The translations under genes were made by a program, and so were the position numbers. The notes under the pieces were generated by a model. The model had not been told where the DNA came from. It searched no databases and worked only from the letters and a program-made list of their open reading frames with translations. Positions 15,031 to 22,287 of a stretch of 31,670 nt of DNA are shown here, piece by piece. Positions within the stretch are counted from its first letter, which is position 1. Every line of letters begins with the position of its first letter. This DNA is from a virus: positions 1 through 31,670 of the IMG/VR virus record IMGVR_UViG_3300017782_000112; one strand, written 5' to 3'.

Positions 15031-17007
15031 TTAACCAGCAGTGTAAGCTAGCTTGATAACACCTTCAGCACCAGTAGCGCCAGCTACTAGCTCATTGAAG
15101 CCAAGAGACTGGCTACCAACGATAACACGACGCTGATTACCAACCTCGTAGTCTTGCTCAACTGTTACGCCACGTAGACGTGGGATAACGTAGTTGCGAG
15201 TGTTAACAGCTACAGCTGCAGTGTTGCCATCTGCAGTACCTGACAGAGCGTCAGTTACAACAACTGGTGAACCAAATACAGAACCTACCTGACCGATGAG
15301 CTTAGTAGCAACATCAGAACCAACGTCAGTGACGTCTTGGAAAGCTGTGTCTTGGAGCAGGTCGTTATAAGCTTCTACCGATACGATATAAGCAACGTCC
15401 ATTGGGTTGATACCATACTTACCCATTGCTCGACGAGCAGTTAGGAAGTCAGATGCAACGATTTGATCAACAGAACCAGCTGCAGCGATATCGGTAGCAG
15501 TTGGAGCGAAGTCAGTTAGACCGCTGATAGAAGTACCAGAGTCACCGTTTACAACCATGCTGTCTACTGCACGAGCGTGAGCACGGGCAACAGCATCAGT
15601 AAGCATAGGCAACAAGTTAACCAATACTTTCTCATCAATATCATTCTCAAGGAATGTAGATGAAATCAGACGATGTGCTTTCAACAATACTTGGCTAGAA
15701 GCGAAGTTGTTGCTTGATCCACCGTTGTTCTGCAAGTTTGCAGCGAAAGCAGAACCAGAACCAAACGCAGCAGGATCGGAATCAGGCTGGATAGGCAGTA
15801 CAGTTGCTTGGCTTTCTACTTGGATCTCACGGAACAAGTTAGCAGCAGTAAGGTTCAAGCGAATTTCTTGCTCGATTGCTTGCTGAACAGTTACATCGAT
15901 ACCAGCAGCGGAAGTAGCAGTGTATGTTACACCAGCTTTTTCCATTAGGCCTTTGGCAAAATCGGTCTCATAACCTTTACCAGTAATAGTACCAAGGAGG
16001 TTAGCCTGCATAAATTCTTTACCGAACTTAGACAGATCGCCACCACGGCCGCTGAAAGTCTTCTTGCTATTTTGCATAGCTTCGATTTCAGCTTTCTTTT
16101 CTTCGAGTTCTTTGCTAAAAGAAGCAAGAACTTCGCCCATCTTGGCATCTTTTTCAGACATTTTTGCTTCAACGTCTGCCATTAGAGCTTCAACACCCGA
16201 TGCAACACCAGTGTTAACTACAGTCTTAATTGACTCTGCTTCCAAAGCTTTTGCTTCGGCAGCGTCTTGCGCAGCTTTAGCTTGTGCTTCGGCAGCGGCT
16301 TTCTCTTCGGCTTGCTTAACAGCAATCTTAGCGGCAGTATCTTCTGCTACTTTTTTTGCAAAAGCTTCCAAGTCGATTTGATTTTCCATCTTGATCTCCT
16401 GATCTGCGGTATTTACCGCGCTTTTCGGTGTGTCACTAGCTATGCTAGAAGTATTAACTTCGTCCTTAGCCAGAGACTGACCGGCTAGATCTACACGATT
16501 TTTGAAAGTTTTTTTGAATTCTTCGTACTCATCAGATGAGTCAAAAGATTTCGCGAGCGAAAAAGTAGCTGATTGATTGCATGGTACAGATACTACCGAT
16601 ACCTCAAATAATTCAGCGTCCTTAATCTTTAGTCCGTCGGTTTCCTCTAAGTAATCAGCGTCCTTGACTCGAAAACCAACAGAAAAGGCTCCAAGAACAC
16701 CGTCTTTAACTAACTGTGCAACATTAGCAGGCGCCGCCTTACTAATTTTACATTCTAACTCCAACCCATTAGGACCAGCTTTCAGTCCTGTGGCTCGGCC
16801 AATTGGCTTGTCATAATCATGATTAAACAAGATAATTGGATTTTTTTCAAAATTATTCAGTCCGCCTTTCATCCAGGCTTCTGCTGAGATCGAGTCACCC
16901 GCGCGATCAAAATCAGCTGTACTTGCCATACCACGAATCATTACTGATCCATCGTCGCCCTCTGAGAGAGCTTTGAAAGTAGACGTTAGATTAAAAATCT
17001 TATTCAT
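15031..17007 (-). CDS. Fused HK97-type prohead protease and major capsid protein
   Basis: The 658-residue product joins two proteins that are separate in HK97. Residues 1-150 are an S78/U35-type prohead protease: H63 in FNHDYDKPIGR, S109 in GAFSVGF and E135 in ELFEVSVVSVPCN fit the catalytic triad. Residues 207-320 are a Lys/Glu/Ala-rich coiled coil, like the delta scaffolding domain. Residues 320-658 have HK97-fold capsid features (GIDVTVQQAIEQEIRLNLTA, STFLENDI, LLPMLTDAVARAHARAVDSM, GINPMDVAYIVSVEAYNDL). An internal ATG (M207) has its own ribosome site, so free capsid precursor of 452 residues is probably made in excess over the fusion. The ATG at 17007 is preceded by AAGGAAG and overlaps the previous gene by 8 bases. 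Confidence 0.93.
   Translation of the reverse strand: MNKIFNLTSTFKALSEGDDGSVMIRGMASTADFDRAGDSISAEAWMKGGLNNFEKNPIILFNHDYDKPIGRATGLKAGPNGLELECKISKAAPANVAQLVKDGVLGAFSVGFRVKDADYLEETDGLKIKDAELFEVSVVSVPCNQSATFSLAKSFDSSDEYEEFKKTFKNRVDLAGQSLAKDEVNTSSIASDTPKSAVNTADQEIKMENQIDLEAFAKKVAEDTAAKIAVKQAEEKAAAEAQAKAAQDAAEAKALEAESIKTVVNTGVASGVEALMADVEAKMSEKDAKMGEVLASFSKELEEKKAEIEAMQNSKKTFSGRGGDLSKFGKEFMQANLLGTITGKGYETDFAKGLMEKAGVTYTATSAAGIDVTVQQAIEQEIRLNLTAANLFREIQVESQATVLPIQPDSDPAAFGSGSAFAANLQNNGGSSNNFASSQVLLKAHRLISSTFLENDIDEKVLVNLLPMLTDAVARAHARAVDSMVVNGDSGTSISGLTDFAPTATDIAAAGSVDQIVASDFLTARRAMGKYGINPMDVAYIVSVEAYNDLLQDTAFQDVTDVGSDVATKLIGQVGSVFGSPVVVTDALSGTADGNTAAVAVNTRNYVIPRLRGVTVEQDYEVGNQRRVIVGSQSLGFNELVAGATGAEGVIKLAYTAG
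16387..16419 (-). promoter_or_regulatory. Internal ribosome binding site and start within the protease-capsid gene
   Basis: On the minus strand AGGAG (16400-16396) stands six bases before an in-frame ATG (16389-16387) that starts MENQIDLEAFAKK. Just upstream, 16419-16406 reads GCGGTA-AA-TACCGC, a small hairpin that could slow ribosomes or control access. Starting here would give delta domain plus capsid without the protease. The spacing is as good as at normal starts in this window, and the junction falls exactly between the two functional parts. Confidence 0.72.
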
Positions 17008-17305
17008 CTATTGCTTCCTTTTTAACTGCTGGTTTAACAGCAGGCTTGACCGCCTTTTTAGGTGCAGGCTTAGGTGCAGGCTTAGGCACTGCCTTGGGGG
17101 CAGGTTTATTAAGCTCTGTCCAATAAGAAGTCTTTTTAAAGTCTGTCATCATACCATCGTACGTCTTAAAAAGTCTCTTAATTATAAAGCCAGGTACTGG
17201 TTGGTCTGGTGCATTAACGTACTCTAGCTGGGTGTAGATCTTGCCTTTTAAAGCAAAATATTTACCAATTTGCTGCAAAGCTTGTGCTTGCTTTTTTCTA
17301 TTCAT
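17000..17305 (-). CDS. Small basic protein with Pro/Ala/Lys-rich tail, unknown function
   Basis: I place the start at the ATG at 17305 (MNRKKQAQALQQIGKYF), giving 101 residues, because it overlaps the end of the portal gene by 8 bases and has AGAGG upstream. The frame extends back to 17362, inside the portal gene, but that part reads like portal sequence out of frame. Residues 1-65 form a compact domain (GKIYTQLEYVNAPDQPVPGFIIKRLFKTYDG). The tail from about residue 67 repeats PAPK/PAVK units (KPAPKPAPKKAVKPAVK), probably extended and positively charged. It lies where HK97 has portal followed by protease. I do not recognise the family; a role in capsid assembly or DNA contact is only a guess. 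Confidence 0.7.
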   Translation of the reverse strand: MNRKKQAQALQQIGKYFALKGKIYTQLEYVNAPDQPVPGFIIKRLFKTYDGMMTDFKKTSYWTELNKPAPKAVPKPAPKPAPKKAVKPAVKPAVKKEAIDE

Positions 17306-18479
17306 CGTCAGATTCCTCTGTTGGCCTTCCGCCCTCTGAAGGGTTAGCTGCAGATCCTGCAATATTTGCAGGAACTCGTATTCCTTCTGCCTCGTCTACT
17401 TCATCATACCCTAGAGCTCTTCGAGCTTCATTAGGGGATATGATACCGCCATTTACTAATGACGTATAGTACGCTGCGCTATCACGTAGTTCAGGCTGCA
17501 GTGCGGGTATATTAGTTATGTCTTCGCTTATCTCATACCCAAAATATCTGCTAGTTGCAAAATTGATTTTTCGAACTATAGGTAATATAGTCTCCAAATA
17601 ATAAAGTCGTAGATTTGGGCGAATATTAGCATTGTTTCCGGAATCCATCAAAATAGGAGGTATTCCGAGTGCCTTCAGAACAATCTTTTCGTTTTCTTCG
17701 ATTGATGCTTGAAAGTCTAATTCTTTAAAATTTACATTTGTAATAGAGTCTACTTCAATACCGCCATCTAGTATAAGAGGGCGTCTGCCTCCTGTATCTG
17801 GTCGATATTTTTGCTGCCAAGATACCATCATACGCTCTTTGATCTTATCAGATAACGTATTTGGAGACTTTAGTACAAGTCCTGGCACTGCTCCGTTCTT
17901 AAAGAAATTGTCTTGAAATTTTCTCATAGACTGCATAAGTACCATAGTACGTAGTGCAGGCTTTAATCGAGGAACTCCACGGTATATAGAATGGAAGGAG
18001 TTTTCCTTAATATGAATAATCTCATCTGGACTAAATGTAATATCGTGCATAGTAAACTTTTCTATATAAGTGTCTTTACTAGCATGAATCTGTACTTCTG
18101 ATGAGGGCAAATGATATAAGTGCGCTCCATCATAGTACATAAAAATATTTCCGTCTAAAACAAAGTCGGTTACTAAGTTTCTACGAAAACTGTTAATATC
18201 TTGGTAAGGATTAGGAGACTTATTTAGTAGTAGCTCTACTTTTGCTCTCTTTACTCCTGTAGTAACACCTCTAAAAGCATTCTCTCTAGATACTAGAGTA
18301 GGAATCTCTGCAACATCATCTACAATCATGTTTACGCCACGATTGACAATTTCTAAATCTTCATACGCAGACTCATAACTAAAAGTAGGTTCACGAGATG
18401 ACTCAATGTCCCGCCCCATATAAGATTGAGCAGGATTCAATTTTTCTTTGTTACCAAATAGGTTATTATACCATGCCAT
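17298..18479 (-). CDS. Portal protein, HK97 family
   Basis: The 393-residue protein matches the HK97-type portal family in length and phrases: FQDNFFKNGAVPGLVLKSP (about residues 190-210), WQQKYRPDTGGRRPLILDGG, FKELDFQASIEENEKIVLKALGIPPILMD and RLYYLETILPIVRKINFATSRYFGYE. It forms the 12-subunit ring through which DNA enters and leaves the capsid and docks terminase. The ATG at 18479 lies inside the end of the HNH gene (14-base overlap). The C terminus is Glu/Asp/Ser-rich. Neighbours (terminase and HNH upstream, protease/capsid downstream) give the usual HK97 order. Confidence 0.95.
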   Translation of the reverse strand: MAWYNNLFGNKEKLNPAQSYMGRDIESSREPTFSYESAYEDLEIVNRGVNMIVDDVAEIPTLVSRENAFRGVTTGVKRAKVELLLNKSPNPYQDINSFRRNLVTDFVLDGNIFMYYDGAHLYHLPSSEVQIHASKDTYIEKFTMHDITFSPDEIIHIKENSFHSIYRGVPRLKPALRTMVLMQSMRKFQDNFFKNGAVPGLVLKSPNTLSDKIKERMMVSWQQKYRPDTGGRRPLILDGGIEVDSITNVNFKELDFQASIEENEKIVLKALGIPPILMDSGNNANIRPNLRLYYLETILPIVRKINFATSRYFGYEISEDITNIPALQPELRDSAAYYTSLVNGGIISPNEARRALGYDEVDEAEGIRVPANIAGSAANPSEGGRPTEESDDE

Positions 18480-18849
18480 GCTTTTCTCTTTGAATCTCTA
18501 CCCAACGCACTTGCTTTTTTGCAGTAGCTAAGCTTGGATTTCTTCCATAAATGGAATGTAGTTGTAAGTGATGAGTATGACATAGTGTAACTGTATGATC
18601 GTACAGCTCTGCCTTTTTCTCTTCTATGAATTCATCTCTCCAGATTATTATGTATTCATCAGTGTAATGCTCTGGTCTGATTTTTTGCTTCTCTTTTAGC
18701 CAGCTTTTCAACAAAGGGCTTAGAGAGTAAAAATGGTGAAAGTCAAGCTGCTGTGTAGCATCGCAAATTTCACAAGAGTCACCCTTTTCATATTTGGATT
18801 TAGCTCGGTCTCTTATATATTTTACTGGATCTCTTTTGAGCTTTTTCAT
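18466..18849 (-). CDS. HNH endonuclease
   Basis: I choose the ATG at 18849 (MKKLKRDPVKYIRDRAK, 127 residues). A longer reading from a TTG at 18888 would start inside the -35 box of a promoter and is rejected. The protein has the zinc-ribbon HNH pattern: C26 and C29 (CEIC), the LDFHH motif (H38, H39), and C90-HTHHLQLH with H93, H94 and H98. HNH nucleases next to terminase and portal genes are common in cos-type siphoviruses; in HK97 gp74 such a protein stimulates terminase cutting. That role here is inferred from position. The predicted mRNA start is only about 4 bases before the ATG. Confidence 0.9.
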   Translation of the reverse strand: MKKLKRDPVKYIRDRAKSKYEKGDSCEICDATQQLDFHHFYSLSPLLKSWLKEKQKIRPEHYTDEYIIIWRDEFIEEKKAELYDHTVTLCHTHHLQLHSIYGRNPSLATAKKQVRWVEIQREKHGMV

Positions 18850-18859
18850 ATTTAATAGA

Positions 18860-18906
18860 ATTATAAACGGTGTAAGGTGAATTGTCAACTACTATTTTTG
18901 CTCAGG
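18860..18906 (-). promoter_or_regulatory. Sigma-70-type promoter P4 upstream of HNH/portal/capsid
   Basis: The -35 is TTGACA at 18888-18883 and the -10 is TATAAT at 18865-18860, both perfect, with 17 bp between. Upstream lies CCTGAGCAAAAATA plus four bases (18906-18889), matching the shared box. The predicted start of transcription is near 18853, four bases before the ATG of the HNH gene, so the message would be nearly leaderless. The site fills the gap between TerL and HNH. Confidence 0.88.
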
Positions 18907-18910
18907 GGTC

Positions 18911-20215
18911 TTAAAAACCAGACGACTGAGTTTCAAAAGAGTATAGTGCGTATCGTAAAGCATCTGCCATGTGCGATGATCTATTATGCTTGGGCTTTTC
19001 TTTAGCTAAGTTAGGATTTGGATCCCACTGATACTGATCTAAGCAAGACAAGACTTCATCGCATCGCTGTTCGACCATTAGACTATTGTTATCTGTTATA
19101 CCTGCTACGTGCGATATTCCATCTAAAACCGACTTCTTAGCATTTATAGTAGTAATATCGTAGTTTTGTGCGAAGTCAAATCGAGTTTGCTGAGCAGCGG
19201 AATCTATATAAATGTAATCTATATCCCACTTGTCAACCATATCACGAATTACAGCGGCATGTTGCTCGGTAGTCTTTTCGGCATCCAGGTACTCGTCTAA
19301 AACGTAATATTTTTGCTCATCCCAATCATAAGCTATAACACAGAAAGCTGTTGGATCTCGATAACCAACGTCAAGCCCCGCAAATACATCCATATTAGAA
19401 AGGTCGAGTGCTGCATTATTAGCCACACATGTTTCGTGGTCAAAATTCCATATCTGCCCTTCGTAAGTATTGAAGTCTGCTTCATACTCCTGACGGAATT
19501 CAGCGTCTGACATACTTTTACGAGCTTCAATAATATCTTGTTCGGACATTCTTGGGTTGTCTTTATATGTTGCCCTTATAGAGCACCACTCTGAAAACTC
19601 GTCATTAAACCCTCTATCAAAAAATTCGGCAAACCAATTATTCCTGCCTCGGGGAGTAGAGATAAAGATTGCTTTAGAGTTTTCTTTATCTAGAGTAGGT
19701 CGAAGAGCGACATTAAAGGCGTCGCGCCCGTCTGCTAACGCTGCTTCGTCAAATATAATTAAGTCGTAACTTCGTCCTACACAGGAATCTACTTGATTTA
19801 TTGAACCCATACGTATTGTGGATCCATTACTTGTCTCAATAACTTTATCCTTAGCGTTGTCTTTTGTGACTTCAAGATCAAAATGCTTTATAAGATTCCT
19901 TTGTAGATCAAAAGAAATCTGAGACAGTGAGTAGTTGGGAGACATAATAAGGATGTTAGATGCTGGTATCAGAGATACGAGCTGTCCAATTATATTTGCA
20001 ATATAGGTTTTTCCTTGTCTGCGGCTTACAGCGGCACATACAAACCTATACTTAGGGCTATTAATTGCATTAATGATTGCCATTTGAGAAGGCAAGGGGG
20101 TGATACCGAGCAGACCTAAATAATCGTCTGCTGGTATCTTTAAGAAACGTGTCTCAGATTGTAAATCTAATATTTGTTCAGAGGGGATATCCGCTCTGCT
20201 AACCTGTACGGGCAT
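18911..20215 (-). CDS. terL: Terminase large subunit
   Basis: The 434-residue protein has the full set of TerL motifs. The ATPase half shows Walker A SRRQGKT (64-70), Walker B LIIFDEAA (152-159) and the coupling motif ISTPRG (185-190). The RNase H-fold nuclease half shows three acidic positions: D282 in AGLDVGYRDP, D338 in YIYIDSAAQQ and D418 in HMADALRYAL. The protein cuts concatemeric DNA and drives it into the prohead through the portal. Its start at 20215 has an AAGAAG-like ribosome site overlapping the end of the previous gene. TerS is about 2.6 kb upstream, with eight or nine small genes between, which is an unusual separation. Confidence 0.97.
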   Translation of the reverse strand: MPVQVSRADIPSEQILDLQSETRFLKIPADDYLGLLGITPLPSQMAIINAINSPKYRFVCAAVSRRQGKTYIANIIGQLVSLIPASNILIMSPNYSLSQISFDLQRNLIKHFDLEVTKDNAKDKVIETSNGSTIRMGSINQVDSCVGRSYDLIIFDEAALADGRDAFNVALRPTLDKENSKAIFISTPRGRNNWFAEFFDRGFNDEFSEWCSIRATYKDNPRMSEQDIIEARKSMSDAEFRQEYEADFNTYEGQIWNFDHETCVANNAALDLSNMDVFAGLDVGYRDPTAFCVIAYDWDEQKYYVLDEYLDAEKTTEQHAAVIRDMVDKWDIDYIYIDSAAQQTRFDFAQNYDITTINAKKSVLDGISHVAGITDNNSLMVEQRCDEVLSCLDQYQWDPNPNLAKEKPKHNRSSHMADALRYALYSFETQSSGF

Positions 20216-20216
20216 A

Positions 20217-20378
20217 TTAATCTTCTTTTTTAAATAGAGTCCAAATTCCGTATCCTAGTCCAAACCAAGCTGCCCATTCTACAAGGCCTCCTAGTAATAA
20301 AGTAGTTCCACAGATTGCTATCAGTAGAGCGCCATCTAAAGAAGTACGCTCTTTTATAATTTTATTTAAGTATTTCAT
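20217..20378 (-). CDS. Small membrane protein, unknown function
   Basis: Starting at the ATG at 20378 (MKYLNKIIKERTSLDG), supported by GGGAGAGG six bases upstream, the product has 53 residues. An upstream in-frame start at 20414 lies deep inside the DUF1353-like gene and has no better ribosome site. Residues about 17-45 are hydrophobic (ALLIAICGTTLLLGGLVEWAAWFGLGYGIWTLF) and may form one long or two short membrane helices, with a charged end KKED. It overlaps the previous gene by 17 bases and stops just before TerL. Holin is a possibility for any such small phage membrane protein, but nothing specific shows it. Confidence 0.65.
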   Translation of the reverse strand: MKYLNKIIKERTSLDGALLIAICGTTLLLGGLVEWAAWFGLGYGIWTLFKKED

Positions 20379-20946
20379 GGGTTCCTCTCCCTTTATGCCC
20401 ATTCCAAGCGGCAAAGCCTGCCAGTCTCAGAGCATAATAAGCTAGATAGTTTAGTACTTTAAATCCGTTAACTTCAATACATATATCACGGAATAAAGTA
20501 TCCATATACTTCTGATCGTGGTACCCGATGGTTGATCCATCTTTTTTCATTAAGGTAGCATACTTATATCCATAATCATGGACTAAACCACCCATTAATA
20601 ATACCCCTACAGGAGATAAGAAAGTAGCTAAAAATTTAGGTACGGAGGCCCCATCAAACTCAAAACCATAAGGTATCTTATACCCTATTCCGTTTAACCT
20701 GTAGTGAAAATCCTCTGTTATTACCCACTTACGAGTGCCTAATAACCACATAAGTATTCCGCCCCAGAAACCTTTACTAGCGGTTCGTATTGGGACAGGT
20801 TGCATTTTAGGCATTCTGTCATACTCGAAACCTACACGAGGCCCTTCATCTTTATCGCAAAGATTTACGGCAAATCCAATAAGTACAAGTACTCCAAGTA
20901 CTGTCCACTGCCAAAAATTCATTGCTAAGTCAATAAGCATATCCAT
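20362..20946 (-). CDS. DUF1353-like phage protein with N-terminal membrane segment
   Basis: The 194-residue protein has a hydrophobic segment at about residues 7-28 (LAMNFWQWTVLGVLVLIGFAV) and then a domain with KIPYGFEFDGASVPKF and GGLVHDYGYKYA, the signature of DUF1353 phage proteins. The conserved D/H residues in FDGAS and VHDY suggest a catalytic or metal-binding site, but the family has no established activity that I know of. The start ATG overlaps the stop of the EF-hand gene by one base. It lies in the run of small membrane proteins between TerS and TerL. A part in lysis or envelope modification is possible and unproven. Confidence 0.8.
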   Translation of the reverse strand: MDMLIDLAMNFWQWTVLGVLVLIGFAVNLCDKDEGPRVGFEYDRMPKMQPVPIRTASKGFWGGILMWLLGTRKWVITEDFHYRLNGIGYKIPYGFEFDGASVPKFLATFLSPVGVLLMGGLVHDYGYKYATLMKKDGSTIGYHDQKYMDTLFRDICIEVNGFKVLNYLAYYALRLAGFAAWNGHKGRGTHEILK

Positions 20947-21263
20947 TATTTTTTACTCCCTACTGCTTCCTTGGCATAAAATGCCGCTACAATAGCTGCA
21001 ACGGAAACGAAGTAGGTAGGGGCCATGCTCCCTAAAGTACTTGAAGCGTTAGACAGCCCTAATAATTCTGCGGCTACTACGGCGAAGGGATAAAGTAACA
21101 TACCACCAAGTGCAAACCAAGCCATGTTTCTCTGCGCATCTCGCATAGCATCTGCGTCTTCTAACTCTTTGCGCTTTGCCTCTAAGTACATTGCCTGCTC
21201 TGCGTCGGATACGTGCCCGTCACCATTAGTGTCTGCGGGGTGAAACGTCTTATCATCTACCAT
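20946..21263 (-). CDS. EF-hand membrane protein, possible holin-like
   Basis: The 105-residue protein has a complete EF-hand calcium loop at residues 11-22 (DTNGDGHVSDAE; ligand positions D11, N13, D15, H17, S19, E22), followed by a charged helix and two membrane segments at about 48-70 and 83-101. It ends EAVGSKK. Two membrane helices and small size fit class II holin architecture, and proteins of this kind occur in marine phages, but a calcium loop on a holin is not established. It overlaps the DUF6321-like gene by 7 bases. Both the calcium binding and the holin idea are inferences from sequence pattern. Confidence 0.8.
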   Translation of the reverse strand: MVDDKTFHPADTNGDGHVSDAEQAMYLEAKRKELEDADAMRDAQRNMAWFALGGMLLYPFAVVAAELLGLSNASSTLGSMAPTYFVSVAAIVAAFYAKEAVGSKK

Positions 21264-21562
21264 TTTACTTTATCCGCCCAATATGCTGCTGACATTTTGC
21301 CTTTAGCAATATTCTTAGCGTGTCTTGCTTTAAAACTTTTACGCTTCGCTTTGGCTGCTGCTGATTCTCCAGCCTTCGGCTTCCCTGCCGTTTTAGCTCC
21401 CTGCTGGCCGAAACGAATTGTCTTCACTTTACCACCAGCTCTAGCTACAACGATATGAGACTTCTTAGCATGGCCTGGAGTACGTTTTGGTTTATTATAA
21501 CCACTAACGCCTGCCCGTTTCAATCTTGAGTCTTTCTTCTTCGTTTTTCGCTTTGCTGGCAT
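21257..21562 (-). CDS. Small basic phage protein, DUF6321-like
   Basis: The 101-residue product is strongly basic. It starts MPAKRKTKKKDSRLKR and contains TPGHAKKSHIVVARAGGKVKTIRFGQQG and the closing KSFKARHAKNIAKGKMSAAYWADKVKW, phrases that recur in many marine phages and that I associate with DUF6321. GGAG lies 8 bases before the ATG. Function is not known. High Lys/Arg content and a position among other basic genes next to terminase suggest binding to DNA or RNA, which is inferred only from charge. Confidence 0.85.
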   Translation of the reverse strand: MPAKRKTKKKDSRLKRAGVSGYNKPKRTPGHAKKSHIVVARAGGKVKTIRFGQQGAKTAGKPKAGESAAAKAKRKSFKARHAKNIAKGKMSAAYWADKVKW

Positions 21563-21567
21563 AAAGT

Positions 21568-21750
21568 TTACTCCTTACTTGTGCTTACTGCACCTGCGAC
21601 ATCTTCACCGGCTGCGGTGGCTATGTCTGCTACTGCTGTTCCTACTCCTCCAAGAGTTCCGTTAATGATACCTTGAGTGCCGTCAATGGCTGCATTCATG
21701 GTTCCACAAGCTCCGAGTAGTAGTGCAGATACTATAACTAAATACTTCAT
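21568..21750 (-). CDS. Small lipoprotein
   Basis: The 60-residue protein has a short signal MKYLVIVSALLLGAC with a good lipobox (LGAC, cleavage before C15). Residue +2 is Gly, so sorting to the outer membrane is expected in a Gram-negative host. The mature part is about 46 residues, Gly/Ala/Thr-rich, repeating short GT and GG units. GGAG stands six bases before the ATG. Size and lipid anchor fit an outer-membrane spanin or a superinfection-exclusion lipoprotein; neither is shown. It is separated from the upstream basic gene by a probable terminator. Confidence 0.8.
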   Translation of the reverse strand: MKYLVIVSALLLGACGTMNAAIDGTQGIINGTLGGVGTAVADIATAAGEDVAGAVSTSKE

Positions 21751-21814
21751 TTGTTTCTCCGTATTGTCCTGCCCTTAGTCAAAATGTGTCCGATTAGTAG
21801 GGGAAGGGCCTTGC

Positions 21815-21837
21815 TGAAAAGTGCCACTTGACACTTT
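21815..21837 (-). terminator. Probable intrinsic terminator or attenuator
   Basis: On the minus strand AAAGTGTC (21837-21830) pairs with GGCACTTT (21825-21818) around an AAGT loop, with one G-U pair, followed by a short T run. It overlaps the stop of the DUF5872-like gene. The short T tract and modest GC content make it weaker than the two UUCG terminators, so partial termination is more likely. Confidence 0.55.
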
Positions 21838-22123
21838 ATTTCTTACCTCGTCTCATCCGTGCTTTACGCTTCTTTTTGACGAAGGTTTTTACCATAGTGG
21901 GTTTGCCACCTGGATTTCCTGCTCTTCTCTTACGACTTATTGCAGACTTCTTTTGTGCTGCTGTCATACGAGCCGCTTTTGCTGCTGGGACACACTTCGG
22001 ATAACCTTTTCCTTTCGCCTTCTTTCTTCCACAAGGCTTGTAGCCTCCGCCCTTCTTTGGTCGAGAAATATCTACCCACTTCTCTTTAAACCATTTGGTG
22101 AGTCCAGTATTGGATCGGGCCAC
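21836..22123 (-). CDS. Small basic phage protein, DUF5872-like
   Basis: The 95-residue protein starts at a GTG (22123) that overlaps the stop of the preceding gene. It shows GGGYKPCGRKKAKGKGYPKCVPAAKAARMTAAQKKSAISRKRRAG, the pattern of DUF5872-type proteins, with two conserved cysteines (KPCGR and YPKCVP). The ends are very basic (VKKKRKARMRRGKK). No function is established that I know of. It is the last member of a block of three abutting Lys/Arg-rich genes and could bind nucleic acid. Confidence 0.85.
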   Translation of the reverse strand: MARSNTGLTKWFKEKWVDISRPKKGGGYKPCGRKKAKGKGYPKCVPAAKAARMTAAQKKSAISRKRRAGNPGGKPTMVKTFVKKKRKARMRRGKK

Positions 22124-22287
22124 TACTTCTTTTTGCCTTTACGCTTCTTACGCATAATAGCCATTTGAAGTGCCTTTGGTAACTTTTTTTGTGCTGCCGT
22201 AAGTCCTGTAGACTTTTTCTTTGTGCCCTTACCTTTCTTGGCTGGACGTCCTCTTTTCTTTCCGTAAGTTCCTTTTCCTGCTGGCAT
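22123..22287 (-). CDS. Tiny Lys/Arg-rich protein with AT-hook
   Basis: The start is the ATG at 22287 (MPAGKGTYGKKRGRPAKKGKG, 54 residues): it overlaps the preceding stop as TAATG and has GGGAG six bases upstream. A longer frame reaches 22344 but lacks a ribosome site. Residues 10-17 (KKRGRPAK) match the AT-hook core RGRP that binds the minor groove of AT-rich DNA. The rest is almost all Lys, Arg, Gly and Ala (TAAQKKLPKALQMAIMRKKRKGKKK). The LTAAQKK phrase resembles MTAAQKK in the next gene, so the two may share ancestry. DNA binding is a reasonable inference in this AT-rich genome; the role is unknown. Confidence 0.75.
   Translation of the reverse strand: MPAGKGTYGKKRGRPAKKGKGTKKKSTGLTAAQKKLPKALQMAIMRKKRKGKKK

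Noticed and set aside
17306-17362. 19-residue N-terminal extension of the Pro/Ala/Lys-rich protein
   Set aside because: It lies inside the portal coding region; the ATG at 17305 has a better ribosome site and the usual short overlap.
18850-18888. N-terminal extension of the HNH gene from a TTG start
   Set aside because: The TTG is the first part of the TTGACA -35 box of a perfect promoter; the protein pattern begins naturally at the ATG at 18849.
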